A stretch of DNA of 9,172 nucleotides from 2-12-FULL-40-12 sp964518135 (GCA_964518135.1 CAZFEY010000029.1:1-9172), one strand, 5' to 3'. Positions 1 through 6,799 are shown, numbered from the stretch's first letter. A program made the numbers and translations. Notes: generated by a model not told the origin, from the sequence alone.

Positions 1-97
1 TAAAAAGCGGTCCGTTGGCCTTCGGATTCTGCCTCTCCGTTTCCAAAATGGCAACGCATGTATCGTCGCAAGAGGTTTCTATGGATAGAATTCTCAT
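1..97 (-). CDS. tsaD: tRNA N6-adenosine threonylcarbamoyltransferase TsaD, N-terminal part (cut by window edge)
   Basis: Reading leftward from the ATG at 97-95, the first 32 residues begin MRILSIETSCDDTCVAILE. This matches the TsaD/Kae1/YgjD family start, whose Escherichia coli member begins MRVLGIETSCDETGIAI. The IETSCD segment is the first nucleotide-binding motif of this ASKHA-fold enzyme. TsaD transfers the threonylcarbamoyl group from threonylcarbamoyl-AMP to A37 of tRNAs that read ANN codons; it acts in the cytoplasm and works with TsaB and TsaE in bacteria. The rest of the gene lies outside the window, so metal-binding and later motifs cannot be checked. There is no good Shine-Dalgarno before the ATG, and a -10-like TAATAT ends 6 nt upstream, so a leaderless transcript is possible. 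The gene diverges from tRNA-Glu. Confidence 0.9.
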   Translation of the reverse strand, partial: MRILSIETSCDDTCVAILETERQNPKANGPLF

Positions 98-103
98 TAT
101 TTC

Positions 104-131
104 ATATTACAGCCTGTCTTGATTTTTTCAA
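104..131 (-). promoter_or_regulatory. Candidate promoter of tsaD
   Basis: On the minus strand TTGAAA (131-126) and TAATAT (109-104) are separated by 16 bp. The expected transcription start falls at or next to the tsaD ATG (97). The region is AT-rich, so the match could be chance. Confidence 0.4.
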
Positions 132-156
132 ATTTTGAGTTTAAGCTGTATTTATT

Positions 157-229
157 GACCCCATCGTCTAGAGGCCCAGGACTTCGGGTTTTCATCCCGG
201 CAACAGGGGTTCGATTCCCCTTGGGGTCA
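157..229 (+). tRNA. tRNA-Glu (anticodon UUC)
   Basis: A complete cloverleaf can be drawn. The acceptor stem is GACCCCA (157-163) with TGGGGTC (222-228), with discriminator A229. The anticodon stem is TCGGG (184-188) with CCCGG (196-200), and the 7-nt loop TTTTCAT places TTC at 191-193. The T arm is AGGGG/CCCCT (205-209, 217-221) around TTCGATT. The D-arm region (TCGTCTAGAGGCCCAGGAC) is nearly identical to that of E. coli tRNA-Glu. The 3' CCA is not encoded; the next bases are CAA. The tRNA is 47 nt upstream of the chosen glycosyltransferase start, with no terminator between, so the two may share a transcript. Confidence 0.96.
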
Positions 230-275
230 CAATTCTTCTATTTTTATGTTAAATAGTAATTACCTTAAGGCCGGA

Positions 276-1802
276 ATGGCATCTGATTTAAAAGACCCAA
301 AAGACAGGATTATTTTTCGGCTTCTTGAGTTTTTACCAGGGATACTTTCTTGGGGTACTTTAATAATTCTTTTTTTGCTTTCTTGGTTGAAACCCTTTTT
401 TGTTGCGATATTTATTATTCTCTTTACGATATATTGGTTTTTCAGGACGGTTTATTTCTCTTTTCATTTAAGAAGTACTTATTACAGAATGAGGATGAAC
501 GAAAGGGCAGACTGGATAAAAGAACTGGATTATAAAAACCCAAAGACTTTTTCTCTCCCAATTTCTGATTGGAAAGAAATATATCATTTAGTGCTTCTTC
601 CTATTTGTAAGGAACCATTAGAAATCGCCAGGGAGGCTTTATTATCTTTAAAGAATACCGATTATCCGAAGAACAGACTGATTGTTGTTTTGTCTGCCGA
701 AGAAAGCCAGAAAGCAACCTTAGCTTCTGTTGTAGAAAATATAGAAAAAGAATTTGGGAATGATTTTTTTAAACTCTTTATTACTTGGCATCCGAGTAAT
801 TTACCGGGTGATATTCCCGGTCATGCTTCTAACGATGCCTGGGCATCAAAACAAGTAAAAGAATTAGTTATTGATCCTTTAAATATCTCCTACGAGAATA
901 TTATTGTTTCTTCTTTTGATATCGATACCTGTGTTTTCCCTAAATATTTTAGTTGTCTAACTTATTATTATTTAACTTCGAAAAATCCTCTGCGTACAAG
1001 TTTCCAGCCTATTCCTTTATACATTAATAATATATGGCAGGCGCCATTTTTCTCGAGGATTTTTTCTTTTTCTTCTACCTTCTGGCAAATGATGTGCCAG
1101 GAAAGGCCGGAAAAACTTTTAACATTTTCATCCCATTCCATGCCTTTTAAAGCGTTGGCGGAAGTCGGTTTCAAGCAGCGCAATGTTATATCTGACGATT
1201 CTAGGATATTCTGGCAATGCTTTTTACAGTACGACGGCAATTATGATGTAACCCCAATTTTCTATCCGGTTTCTATGGATGCCAATGTTTCTAAAAGTTT
1301 TTTGAGAACATTAATTAATATCTACAAACAACAAAGGAGATGGGCGTATGGCGCTGCCGACATTGCTTATGTTTTCCTTGGTTTTCTAAGAAACAAGAAA
1401 ATATCTCTTTATAAAAGGTTTTTGAAGGGATTTGACTTGATTGAAGGTCATTGGTCGTGGGCAACGGTTTCGATTATGATTTTCTTTTTGGGCTGGTTGC
1501 CAATAGCTCTTGGCGGTCCGGAATTTTCCCAGCATCTAATCTCTTATAGCTTGCCAAAAGTAATAAGCCGAATATTAACTTTTTCAATGGTTGGTCTTGT
1601 GGCGTCCGCTTACTTTAGTATTCTGCTTTTACCGCCAATGCCCTTGGAAAAAGGGAAATTCAGATATGCGCTTTTTGCGATAGAATGGGTGCTATTGCCT
1701 TTGATTATGATTTTTTTCTCGGCTTTGCCAGCTCTTGATGCCCAAACTAGGCTAATGATGGGTAAGTATCTAGGTTTTTGGCTGACAGAAAAGGTGAGGT
1801 AG
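276..1802 (+). CDS. Membrane-bound family 2 glycosyltransferase
   Basis: This is a processive-type GT2 enzyme expected to sit in the cytoplasmic membrane and polymerise or transfer sugars from nucleotide-sugar donors to an envelope glycan; the product is unknown. Counting from an upstream in-frame ATG at 246, two hydrophobic helices (about 31-48 and 50-69) precede the catalytic domain (about 112-375). The domain has the nucleotide-binding entry LLPICKEP (117-124), a DxD motif DID (225-227), an acidic SDDSR (316-320) in the place of the catalytic-base motif, and QQRRW (362-366), which is the QxxRW motif of cellulose-synthase-like enzymes. Three further helices follow (about 404-424, 437-464, 472-495). 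I prefer the ATG at 276 because AAGG lies 5 nt upstream and the ATG at 246 has no ribosome site, giving 508 residues; this choice is uncertain. The gene is AT-rich like recG. There is no terminator after it, only the next gene's promoter 8 bp downstream. Confidence 0.88.
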   Translation: MASDLKDPKDRIIFRLLEFLPGILSWGTLIILFLLSWLKPFFVAIFIILFTIYWFFRTVYFSFHLRSTYYRMRMNERADWIKELDYKNPKTFSLPISDWKEIYHLVLLPICKEPLEIAREALLSLKNTDYPKNRLIVVLSAEESQKATLASVVENIEKEFGNDFFKLFITWHPSNLPGDIPGHASNDAWASKQVKELVIDPLNISYENIIVSSFDIDTCVFPKYFSCLTYYYLTSKNPLRTSFQPIPLYINNIWQAPFFSRIFSFSSTFWQMMCQERPEKLLTFSSHSMPFKALAEVGFKQRNVISDDSRIFWQCFLQYDGNYDVTPIFYPVSMDANVSKSFLRTLINIYKQQRRWAYGAADIAYVFLGFLRNKKISLYKRFLKGFDLIEGHWSWATVSIMIFFLGWLPIALGGPEFSQHLISYSLPKVISRILTFSMVGLVASAYFSILLLPPMPLEKGKFRYALFAIEWVLLPLIMIFFSALPALDAQTRLMMGKYLGFWLTEKVR

Positions 1803-1809
1803 GGCGCTA

Positions 1810-1838
1810 TTGACAAGATTTTAGTAGTATGCTATACT
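1810..1838 (+). promoter_or_regulatory. Sigma70-type promoter of the acidic-tail gene
   Basis: TTGACA (1810-1815) and TATACT (1833-1838) are separated by exactly 17 bp. This is the best promoter match in the window and predicts a start near 1845. It lies 8 bp after the glycosyltransferase stop codon, so the downstream gene has its own transcript with a leader of about 160 nt. Confidence 0.82.
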
Positions 1839-1859
1839 TAATATAGTACACTTAATATA
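1836..1859 (+). repeat. 10-bp perfect direct repeat overlapping the -10 box and transcription start
   Basis: ACTTAATATA occurs at 1836-1845 and again at 1850-1859, a 14-bp period. The first copy overlaps the -10 hexamer and the predicted start. A second TATACT follows at 1862-1867. The position suits an operator or a tandem -10 region, but the sequence is only A/T-rich and no binding protein can be named. Confidence 0.5.
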
Positions 1860-2003
1860 AATATACTGTTTTGCCGCAAGGACATGCGGGATACAAATAA
1901 GGGTCAGCGATATTTGCACTAGTACCAGGGCAAGCGTCTGTGACGGTTAGCCTGCTGACTAGGAATTTCCTGCGGTTGTTGCCGCAAAAAAGGAGGACCT
2001 TCG
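1845..2003 (+). ncRNA. Long structured 5' leader, candidate translational switch (unrecognised class)
   Basis: The leader runs from the predicted transcription start to the ATG at 2004. An internal stem pairs GGTCAGC (1902-1908) with GCTGACT (1954-1960), including one G-U pair. It encloses small stems such as CGTC/GACG (1935-1938, 1942-1945) and either TTGC/GCAA (1914-1917, 1930-1933) or GGC/GCC (1929-1931, 1950-1952). A segment TCCTGCGG (1968-1975) can pair upstream with CCGCAAGGA (1874-1882, one bulged A) or downstream with CCGCA (1982-1986) plus GGA (1992-1994), which is part of the Shine-Dalgarno. The two pairings exclude each other. CCGCA (1874-1878) can also pair locally with TGCGG (1885-1889). 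I do not recognise a known riboswitch consensus. The pairings were found by eye, with no folding energies. Confidence 0.55.
1991..1996 (+). promoter_or_regulatory. Strong Shine-Dalgarno site of the acidic-tail gene
   Basis: AGGAGG sits 7 nt before the ATG at 2004, directly 3' of the TGCGG/CCGCA hairpin. It fixes the start of the gene and is much stronger than the ribosome sites of the AT-rich neighbours. Its GGA can be drawn into pairing with TCC at 1968-1970. Confidence 0.85.
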
Positions 2004-2603
2004 ATGTTCAAGGTCAAAGACAAAAACGGAAACTGGCTTCAGTCATGGAGAAGATTCGCCGGAAATAAGTACAATTTCATCCGGTTGGCGGAAGATTTCA
2101 CAAAATCTTTTGTCGATATTGAGGTATGGGTTGTATTCCAGCGCACCATTCTTGATGATCCGAGTATTCTTTGGGTAGGCAATAAGGAAGTCTTCGGGGA
2201 TGCGCCAGGAACGGTCAAGGTTTTGGAGCCGTGTTGGTTCCTGTGCCGCTCACTAGTGGGAGACTTTCCTTACTTCACAAGAAGTAGAGGGTACTTCGAC
2301 CATTATAATGGTCCCGACTGGAGGATGAACAATCTAGTCAATACAGGCCATGACTTTGAGAATGTGCTTGAGCATATCGATCTTGTCGACGATGACGAGC
2401 CATTCGCAGTTCTCCAACTGAAGAAGATCGGACCCGAAAAGAGATTTCTCCTTACGATAGTGAAAAACTTTCGCAAGGAACATCTGGATCAGTTAGGTAT
2501 CGACCTCGAAGACACCGATGACGATTCGGATGATGAGGACGATGACGAAAGCCATGATCATCGCAAGAATCTTGACTTTCGGGTGCGGATAATTAAATCC
2601 TAA
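2004..2603 (+). CDS. Unrecognised 199-residue protein with acidic tail
   Basis: I do not recognise this protein and assign no function. It has no signal peptide or membrane helix and looks soluble and cytoplasmic. Residues 1-165 appear globular, rich in aromatic residues (WLQSWRRFAG at 11-20, VWVVFQRT at 41-48, two cysteines at 77 and 81 within CWFLC). They are followed by a low-complexity acidic run of D, E and S (about 169-183), a short His-containing stretch (184-186), and a basic end at 187-199. The start is fixed by AGGAGG 7 nt upstream. The gene stands alone, with its own near-consensus promoter, a long structured leader and a strong terminator. This arrangement suggests regulated or high expression. 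Its GC content and codon choice are visibly higher-GC than the glycosyltransferase and recG on either side. Confidence 0.82.
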   Translation: MFKVKDKNGNWLQSWRRFAGNKYNFIRLAEDFTKSFVDIEVWVVFQRTILDDPSILWVGNKEVFGDAPGTVKVLEPCWFLCRSLVGDFPYFTRSRGYFDHYNGPDWRMNNLVNTGHDFENVLEHIDLVDDDEPFAVLQLKKIGPEKRFLLTIVKNFRKEHLDQLGIDLEDTDDDSDDEDDDESHDHRKNLDFRVRIIKS

Positions 2604-2620
2604 GCAGTATTAAGAGAATA

Positions 2621-2654
2621 AACCCCTTTTCGTAAGAGAAGGGGTTGTTTTTTT
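2621..2654 (+). terminator. Intrinsic terminator of the acidic-tail gene
   Basis: AACCCCTTTTC (2621-2631) pairs with GAGAAGGGGTT (2636-2646) in an 11-bp stem with one T-G pair and a GTAA tetraloop, followed by G and seven T (2648-2654). Read on the minus strand the stem is followed by TTTATTC, so it may also stop recG transcripts weakly. Confidence 0.92.
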
Positions 2655-2665
2655 ATTTCAAATTT

Positions 2666-4873
2666 TTATTCCAAATGAATTTTTTCTTTGAATTTATCAA
2701 CCGCCAATTTTAGATTAGGATATTTTTTTAATTCAATTCCTTGTTCTAGAATTTCTTTGGCGGCAAGTCTTGCTTTTTGAACTAATTCTAAATCCTGCAA
2801 AGAGGCCATTGCTAAATCTGGAATTCCCCATTGCCTTTTGCCTTCTATTGTCCCCGGGCCTCTTATTTCCAAATCTTTTTCTGACAAGCTAAAACCATCA
2901 TCTGAATTCATTATGGCTTCTAATCTTAATCTGGTTTTTTGAGATGGAGATTCCGTAAATAAAAAACAATAAGATTGATACTTTGATCTGCCAACTCTTC
3001 CCCTGAATTGATGCAATTGGGCAAGTCCAAACCGTTCGGCGCCTTCAATCACCATTACTGTCGCATTGGGAATATCAATGCCGACTTCTATTACAGATGT
3101 GGATACTAGAATATCCGCTTTTTTATTCTTAAAATCGCGCATAATTTTTTCTTTTTCTTTTGGAGTCATTTTGCCGTGCAGCATTGATATTTTTAAATCT
3201 GGGAAAATCTCTTTGGATAATTTTTCATACTCTTCTTTGACGGCTTTTGTTTCTGACCAGTTCAATTTTGAATTTTGAATTTTAAATTTCGAATTTGTTT
3301 CTGGTTTAGAGTTTAGGGTTTCGGATTTACCGATGCGTGGGCAAATTACAAAAACTTGCCTGCCCTTTTTCACCTCCTTTCTTATAAATTTGTAAGCCTT
3401 ATCTCTGTCTTTCGGAGAGATTGTATCTGTTAATATTTTTTTTCTTCCTTTTGGCAGTTCAGAAATTATAGAAAGATCCAGATCTCCGTAAATTGTTAAT
3501 GCTAAAGTTCTTGGAATGGGGGTGGCTGTCATTGAAAGTAAATGGGGGATAGGATTATTTTTTGCTCCTTTGTTTTTACAGAGCCGTGCCCTTTGTTCTA
3601 CTCCGAACCTGTGTTGTTCGTCCAAAACCACCAAAGCTAAATTATCAAATTTTACTTTGTCCCGCCCGCCCGTGGGCGAGGTCTTGCCTCCGGCAGAAAT
3701 TAAAGCATGCGTGCCAATAAGCAGGTTAATATTTCCTTTCTCGGCTTTTTCTAGTAATTTTTTTCTTGAGATTTCAATGGTTTCATTTTTTAATTTCCAA
3801 GATCTAAACCTATCTTCTTTTCCGGTGAGCAGGCCAACGTCTATTTTGAAATTAGCCAAAAGGCGGGCTACTTCTTGGAAATGCTGTTTCGCCAATATTT
3901 CCGTTGGCGCCATGAAAGCTACTTGATACCCCGCTTTTATAACATTTAAAATTGCAATTATGGCCACTAATGTTTTTCCAGAGCCAACGTCTCCTTCTAG
4001 TAATCGGTTCATTGGTCTTGGTTTTTCCATATCTTTTAAGATTTGCCACGAGGATTTTCGTTGGCCGTCAGTCAGCTTAAAGGGCAAAGCCGTAACAAAT
4101 CTCTTAGTGACACTTAAATTTATTGGCACCTGAATTGCTTGACTCATTTTAAGCTTGAATTTTTCCCGTAAAACCACCAGAGAAATATTAAAAATTTCTT
4201 CAAAGGCAAAACGTTTTCTGGCAAGTTGAGTATTTTCAATTGAGTCTGGAAAATGCATTTGCCATAAAGCCCTTTTTATCGGCAAAAACTTTTCTCTTTT
4301 GAGTATTTCGTCGGGAAGCGATTCTGTGATTTCGTTTTGAAGAGAGAATAATAAAGGTTTTATAATGTAGCGAAGCCATCTTGAGGATAGTCCTTGGGTT
4401 TCGGGATATATTGGCACAATTCTACCAACATGGGTAAATCCTTCGTTGGCGCCGAGCTTTTCATATACGGGATTGGCAAGATATGTTTCGGCAACCGAAT
4501 TTTTTGTCGCCTTGCCGGTGGTTATTCTTCCAACCATACATGCCGTATCTCCTGCTTTTAGCGCGTTAATAACATATGGCTGGGCGAACCACATTACTTT
4601 TATAGCCGCGCTTTCGTCTTGTAGTATGGCTTGGGTAAGAGTCATTCTTCTTTTCCAGCTGCGTGAATTTTCTATGCTAAGGATTTTTCCTTGGACGCAA
4701 ACCGTTTCTCCGATTTTAGCTTTTTTGATTGGAACCAAATTAGAAAAATCCTCATAGCGGTGAGGAAAATGGTAGAGTAAATCGCGGACCGTTTTTATCC
4801 CTAATTTATTCAGTTTTTTTTGGAATACCGGTCCGATTTTGGGGATATCGCTAATCGAGGAGTATAGATGCAT
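2666..4873 (-). CDS. recG: ATP-dependent DNA helicase RecG
   Basis: RecG is a superfamily 2 double-stranded DNA translocase that remodels stalled replication forks and branches Holliday junctions. All landmarks are present. They are a helix-hairpin-helix-like start (IPKIGPVFQKKL, 10-21), an OB-fold wedge domain (about 50-150), Walker A GDVGSGKT (294-301), DEQH (418-421), TATPIPRT (449-456), SVIEVGIDIP (593-602), QFRGRVGR (622-629) and the RecG C-terminal signature KDLEIRGPG (666-674). At 735 residues it is about 40 longer than E. coli RecG (693). The excess is explained largely by in-frame inserts at about 394-406 and 515-538, and perhaps some extra sequence near 355-370. The ATG at 4873 has no clear Shine-Dalgarno. 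The gene lies downstream of glmS on the same strand but is separated by a terminator and has its own candidate promoter. Confidence 0.97.
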   Translation of the reverse strand: MHLYSSISDIPKIGPVFQKKLNKLGIKTVRDLLYHFPHRYEDFSNLVPIKKAKIGETVCVQGKILSIENSRSWKRRMTLTQAILQDESAAIKVMWFAQPYVINALKAGDTACMVGRITTGKATKNSVAETYLANPVYEKLGANEGFTHVGRIVPIYPETQGLSSRWLRYIIKPLLFSLQNEITESLPDEILKREKFLPIKRALWQMHFPDSIENTQLARKRFAFEEIFNISLVVLREKFKLKMSQAIQVPINLSVTKRFVTALPFKLTDGQRKSSWQILKDMEKPRPMNRLLEGDVGSGKTLVAIIAILNVIKAGYQVAFMAPTEILAKQHFQEVARLLANFKIDVGLLTGKEDRFRSWKLKNETIEISRKKLLEKAEKGNINLLIGTHALISAGGKTSPTGGRDKVKFDNLALVVLDEQHRFGVEQRARLCKNKGAKNNPIPHLLSMTATPIPRTLALTIYGDLDLSIISELPKGRKKILTDTISPKDRDKAYKFIRKEVKKGRQVFVICPRIGKSETLNSKPETNSKFKIQNSKLNWSETKAVKEEYEKLSKEIFPDLKISMLHGKMTPKEKEKIMRDFKNKKADILVSTSVIEVGIDIPNATVMVIEGAERFGLAQLHQFRGRVGRSKYQSYCFLFTESPSQKTRLRLEAIMNSDDGFSLSEKDLEIRGPGTIEGKRQWGIPDLAMASLQDLELVQKARLAAKEILEQGIELKKYPNLKLAVDKFKEKIHLE
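3260..3331 (-). repeat. A/T-rich repeat-type insertion inside recG
   Basis: On the plus strand the segment reads as iterated AATTTTGAATTTTGAATTTT and then TTTAGAGTTTAGGGTTT units. It encodes about 24 residues (TLNSKPETNSKFKIQNSKLN, near 519-538) that other RecG proteins lack, between PRIG and ETKAVKEEYE. It keeps the reading frame. I recall NSKFKIQNSK-like peptides from such A/T-rich repeats in Patescibacteria genomes, but that link is memory, not a search. Confidence 0.65.
3656..3694 (-). repeat. GC-rich palindromic repeat-type insertion inside recG
   Basis: This GC-rich block in an AT-rich gene contains CGCCC-GT-GGGCG (3667-3678), GAGG/CCTC (3678-3681, 3687-3690) and TGCC-TCC-GGCA (3685-3695). 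It adds about 13 residues (AGGKTSPTGGRDK, 394-406) between THALIS and VKFDNLALVVLDEQH, where RecG proteins normally have only a short turn. The frame is kept. It resembles the palindrome at 7297-7320, whose translation in the nearby minus-strand frame is CLPTGRDS. Confidence 0.62.
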
Positions 4874-4884
4874 ATCTTTGAATA

Positions 4885-4913
4885 ATAATAGTCTATCATT
4901 TTTTCCATAACAA
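4885..4913 (-). promoter_or_regulatory. Candidate promoter of recG
   Basis: On the minus strand TTGTTA (4913-4908) and TATTAT (4890-4885) are 17 bp apart. Transcription would start near 4878, about 5 nt before the ATG, giving a nearly leaderless message. The -35 match is only 4 of 6. Confidence 0.42.
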
Positions 4914-4916
4914 AAG

Positions 4917-4938
4917 AAAAAACCCTGCTAGGCAGGGC
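4917..4938 (-). terminator. Intrinsic terminator of glmS
   Basis: On the minus strand CCCTGC (4937-4932), loop CTA and GCAGGG (4928-4923) are followed by six T (4922-4917). It lies 23 nt after the glmS stop codon and separates glmS from recG. Confidence 0.88.
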
Positions 4939-4960
4939 ATTTTTACTTCAAAAGATCTTG

Positions 4961-6790
4961 CTATTCAACCGTTACAGACTTCGCGAGATTTCTCGGCTTG
5001 TCTGGGTTGTAGCCGCGAGCAACTGCTATGTAGTAAGCCAGGAGCTGTAACGGAATCACAGAAATGATTGGAGTGAGCATTTCAAGGGTTCTAGGGATAT
5101 AAATCACATCTTCTGCGATGTTTTTTATTTCCGTATTACCCTCTGTGGCAATTGCCAAGACTCTTCCGCTACGGGCTTGAATCTCCCTGATGTGGCCCAA
5201 GTTTTTATCGTATACGCTATCGGACGGTATCACGATGCATGTTGGAAAATCTTTGTCGATGAGGGCGATGGGTCCATGCTTCATTTCTCCACCGTTGTAT
5301 CCTTCGGCGTGCACGTAAGCGACTTCCTTTAACTTAAGTGCGCCTTCCAGAGCAATTGGGTAGTTGTATTTCCTACCTAAATACAGGAAATGGTCATAAT
5401 GCTTATAGCTATCCGCCATATTCTTGATTTGTTCTACATTGTCCAGAATCTGCTTGATTAAGGATGGTAAAGATTGAAGTCCTCTTACTATCTCTTGGCC
5501 GGATGTTCTGTCTAGCTCGCGCGTGCGACCAAAACACAAAGAGATTAATGCTAGTATGGCGACTTGCGAAACAAATGCCTTAGTTGATGCTACGGCTTTC
5601 TCCGGTCCGATATGGTTATAGACTCCGGCATCGGTTGTTTGTGCAATATGCGATCCTACAACATTCACGATGCCCAGCGTTAGTGCGCCCTTGCGCTTTG
5701 CTTCAGCTAAAGCAATGCGCGTATCCGCTGTTTCACCGGACTGCGAAATCGCTATTACGGCGGTGGATGGTGTCAGAGACGAACGACGGTAGGAAAATTC
5801 CGAAGAGAATTCTATCTCTGTGGGAATTCCGGCGTATTCTTCGAGCATATATTCTCCGACCAGAGCAGCGTTGCGAGATGTGCCCATCGCGATAATCACG
5901 ATTCGGTCTATTTGCCGAAGTTGCTCTTCTACGCTTTCGAGCCCTCCAAGTTTAGATGTTCCTTGCTCGGACAACAATCTTCCCCGCAAGCTGTTGGTTA
6001 TTGCTTCGGGCTGTTCGAAAATTTCCTTAAGCATGAAGTGCGGATACCCCTGCTTTTCAGCGGATTCAGCTGTCCAATCAATTGTCGTAGTGGTGTGTTG
6101 GCATTTTTTGTTATCGAGATTCATTATGTCATAGCGACCATCGCGAATCGTAACCATCTCTCCGTCCTGCAGATACAGAACTTCTCGCGTAATTGGTATT
6201 ATTGCCGTAAGATCAGACGCCACCACCAGCTCGTTATCGCCAAGGCCGAGCGTAAGGGGTGAGCCAAACCGAGCCGCCACAAGTTCTCCGGGGGATTTAC
6301 TACTTATTGCTGCAATAGCATAAGCCCCTTCTACTTGCTTAATAGCATCCCGAACCGCCAAAGAAAGATCTCCCTTGAAATTCTCCTCAATCAGATGTGC
6401 GAGAATTTCAGTGTCGGTGTCAGATGTAAAAATATGTCCATCTGACTTAAGTTTCTCGTGGAGCTGAAGGTAGTTTTCGATTATACCGTTGTGAACCACG
6501 AAAAATTCCTGCCCGCAGTCTGTGTGAGGATGAGCATTGTTTACCGATGGTATTCCGTGCGTAGCCCAACGAGTGTGAGCGATACCGACGAATCCGTCGA
6601 TATCTTGGTTGGTAACTTCGCTTCGGAGGTTTATAACTTCTCCCTTTACGCGAACTCGCACGATCTCGCCCGAATTTTTGGCAATGGCTATTCCGGCCGA
6701 ATCATATCCGCGATATTCAAGACGATACAATCCGTCGAGAAGTATCGGAAGCGCATTGCGCTTACCTGTGTATCCGATGATTCCACACAT
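4961..6790 (-). CDS. glmS: Glutamine--fructose-6-phosphate aminotransferase (isomerizing)
   Basis: GlmS makes glucosamine-6-phosphate from fructose-6-phosphate and glutamine, the first committed step toward UDP-GlcNAc for peptidoglycan and other envelope glycans; it is cytoplasmic. The 609 residues match the usual family length. Cys2 follows the initiator Met as the N-terminal nucleophile, and the glutaminase domain (1 to about 230) shows YRGYDSAG (26-33), RWATHG (74-79) and HNGII (100-104). Two SIS isomerase domains follow. They contain AMGTSRNA (301-308), SQSGETADT (349-357), EKAVASTKA (397-405), LKLKE (485-489) and EMKHGP (502-507). The conserved C-terminal NLAKSVTVE is intact. AAAGGAG ends 9 nt before the ATG. 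The gene has its own promoter and terminator. Its GC content is clearly higher than that of recG, suggesting transfer or different codon selection. The upstream region is too short for, and does not resemble, a glmS ribozyme. Confidence 0.98.
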   Translation of the reverse strand: MCGIIGYTGKRNALPILLDGLYRLEYRGYDSAGIAIAKNSGEIVRVRVKGEVINLRSEVTNQDIDGFVGIAHTRWATHGIPSVNNAHPHTDCGQEFFVVHNGIIENYLQLHEKLKSDGHIFTSDTDTEILAHLIEENFKGDLSLAVRDAIKQVEGAYAIAAISSKSPGELVAARFGSPLTLGLGDNELVVASDLTAIIPITREVLYLQDGEMVTIRDGRYDIMNLDNKKCQHTTTTIDWTAESAEKQGYPHFMLKEIFEQPEAITNSLRGRLLSEQGTSKLGGLESVEEQLRQIDRIVIIAMGTSRNAALVGEYMLEEYAGIPTEIEFSSEFSYRRSSLTPSTAVIAISQSGETADTRIALAEAKRKGALTLGIVNVVGSHIAQTTDAGVYNHIGPEKAVASTKAFVSQVAILALISLCFGRTRELDRTSGQEIVRGLQSLPSLIKQILDNVEQIKNMADSYKHYDHFLYLGRKYNYPIALEGALKLKEVAYVHAEGYNGGEMKHGPIALIDKDFPTCIVIPSDSVYDKNLGHIREIQARSGRVLAIATEGNTEIKNIAEDVIYIPRTLEMLTPIISVIPLQLLAYYIAVARGYNPDKPRNLAKSVTVE

Positions 6791-6799
6791 GAAATTTCA

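Noticed and set aside
4..147. Open frame on the plus strand at the left edge
   Set aside because: It lies opposite the clear TsaD N-terminus on the minus strand and has no recognisable product.
246..275. ATG at 246 as the glycosyltransferase start
   Set aside because: No ribosome site precedes it, while AAGG lies 5 nt before the in-frame ATG at 276. The call is tentative.
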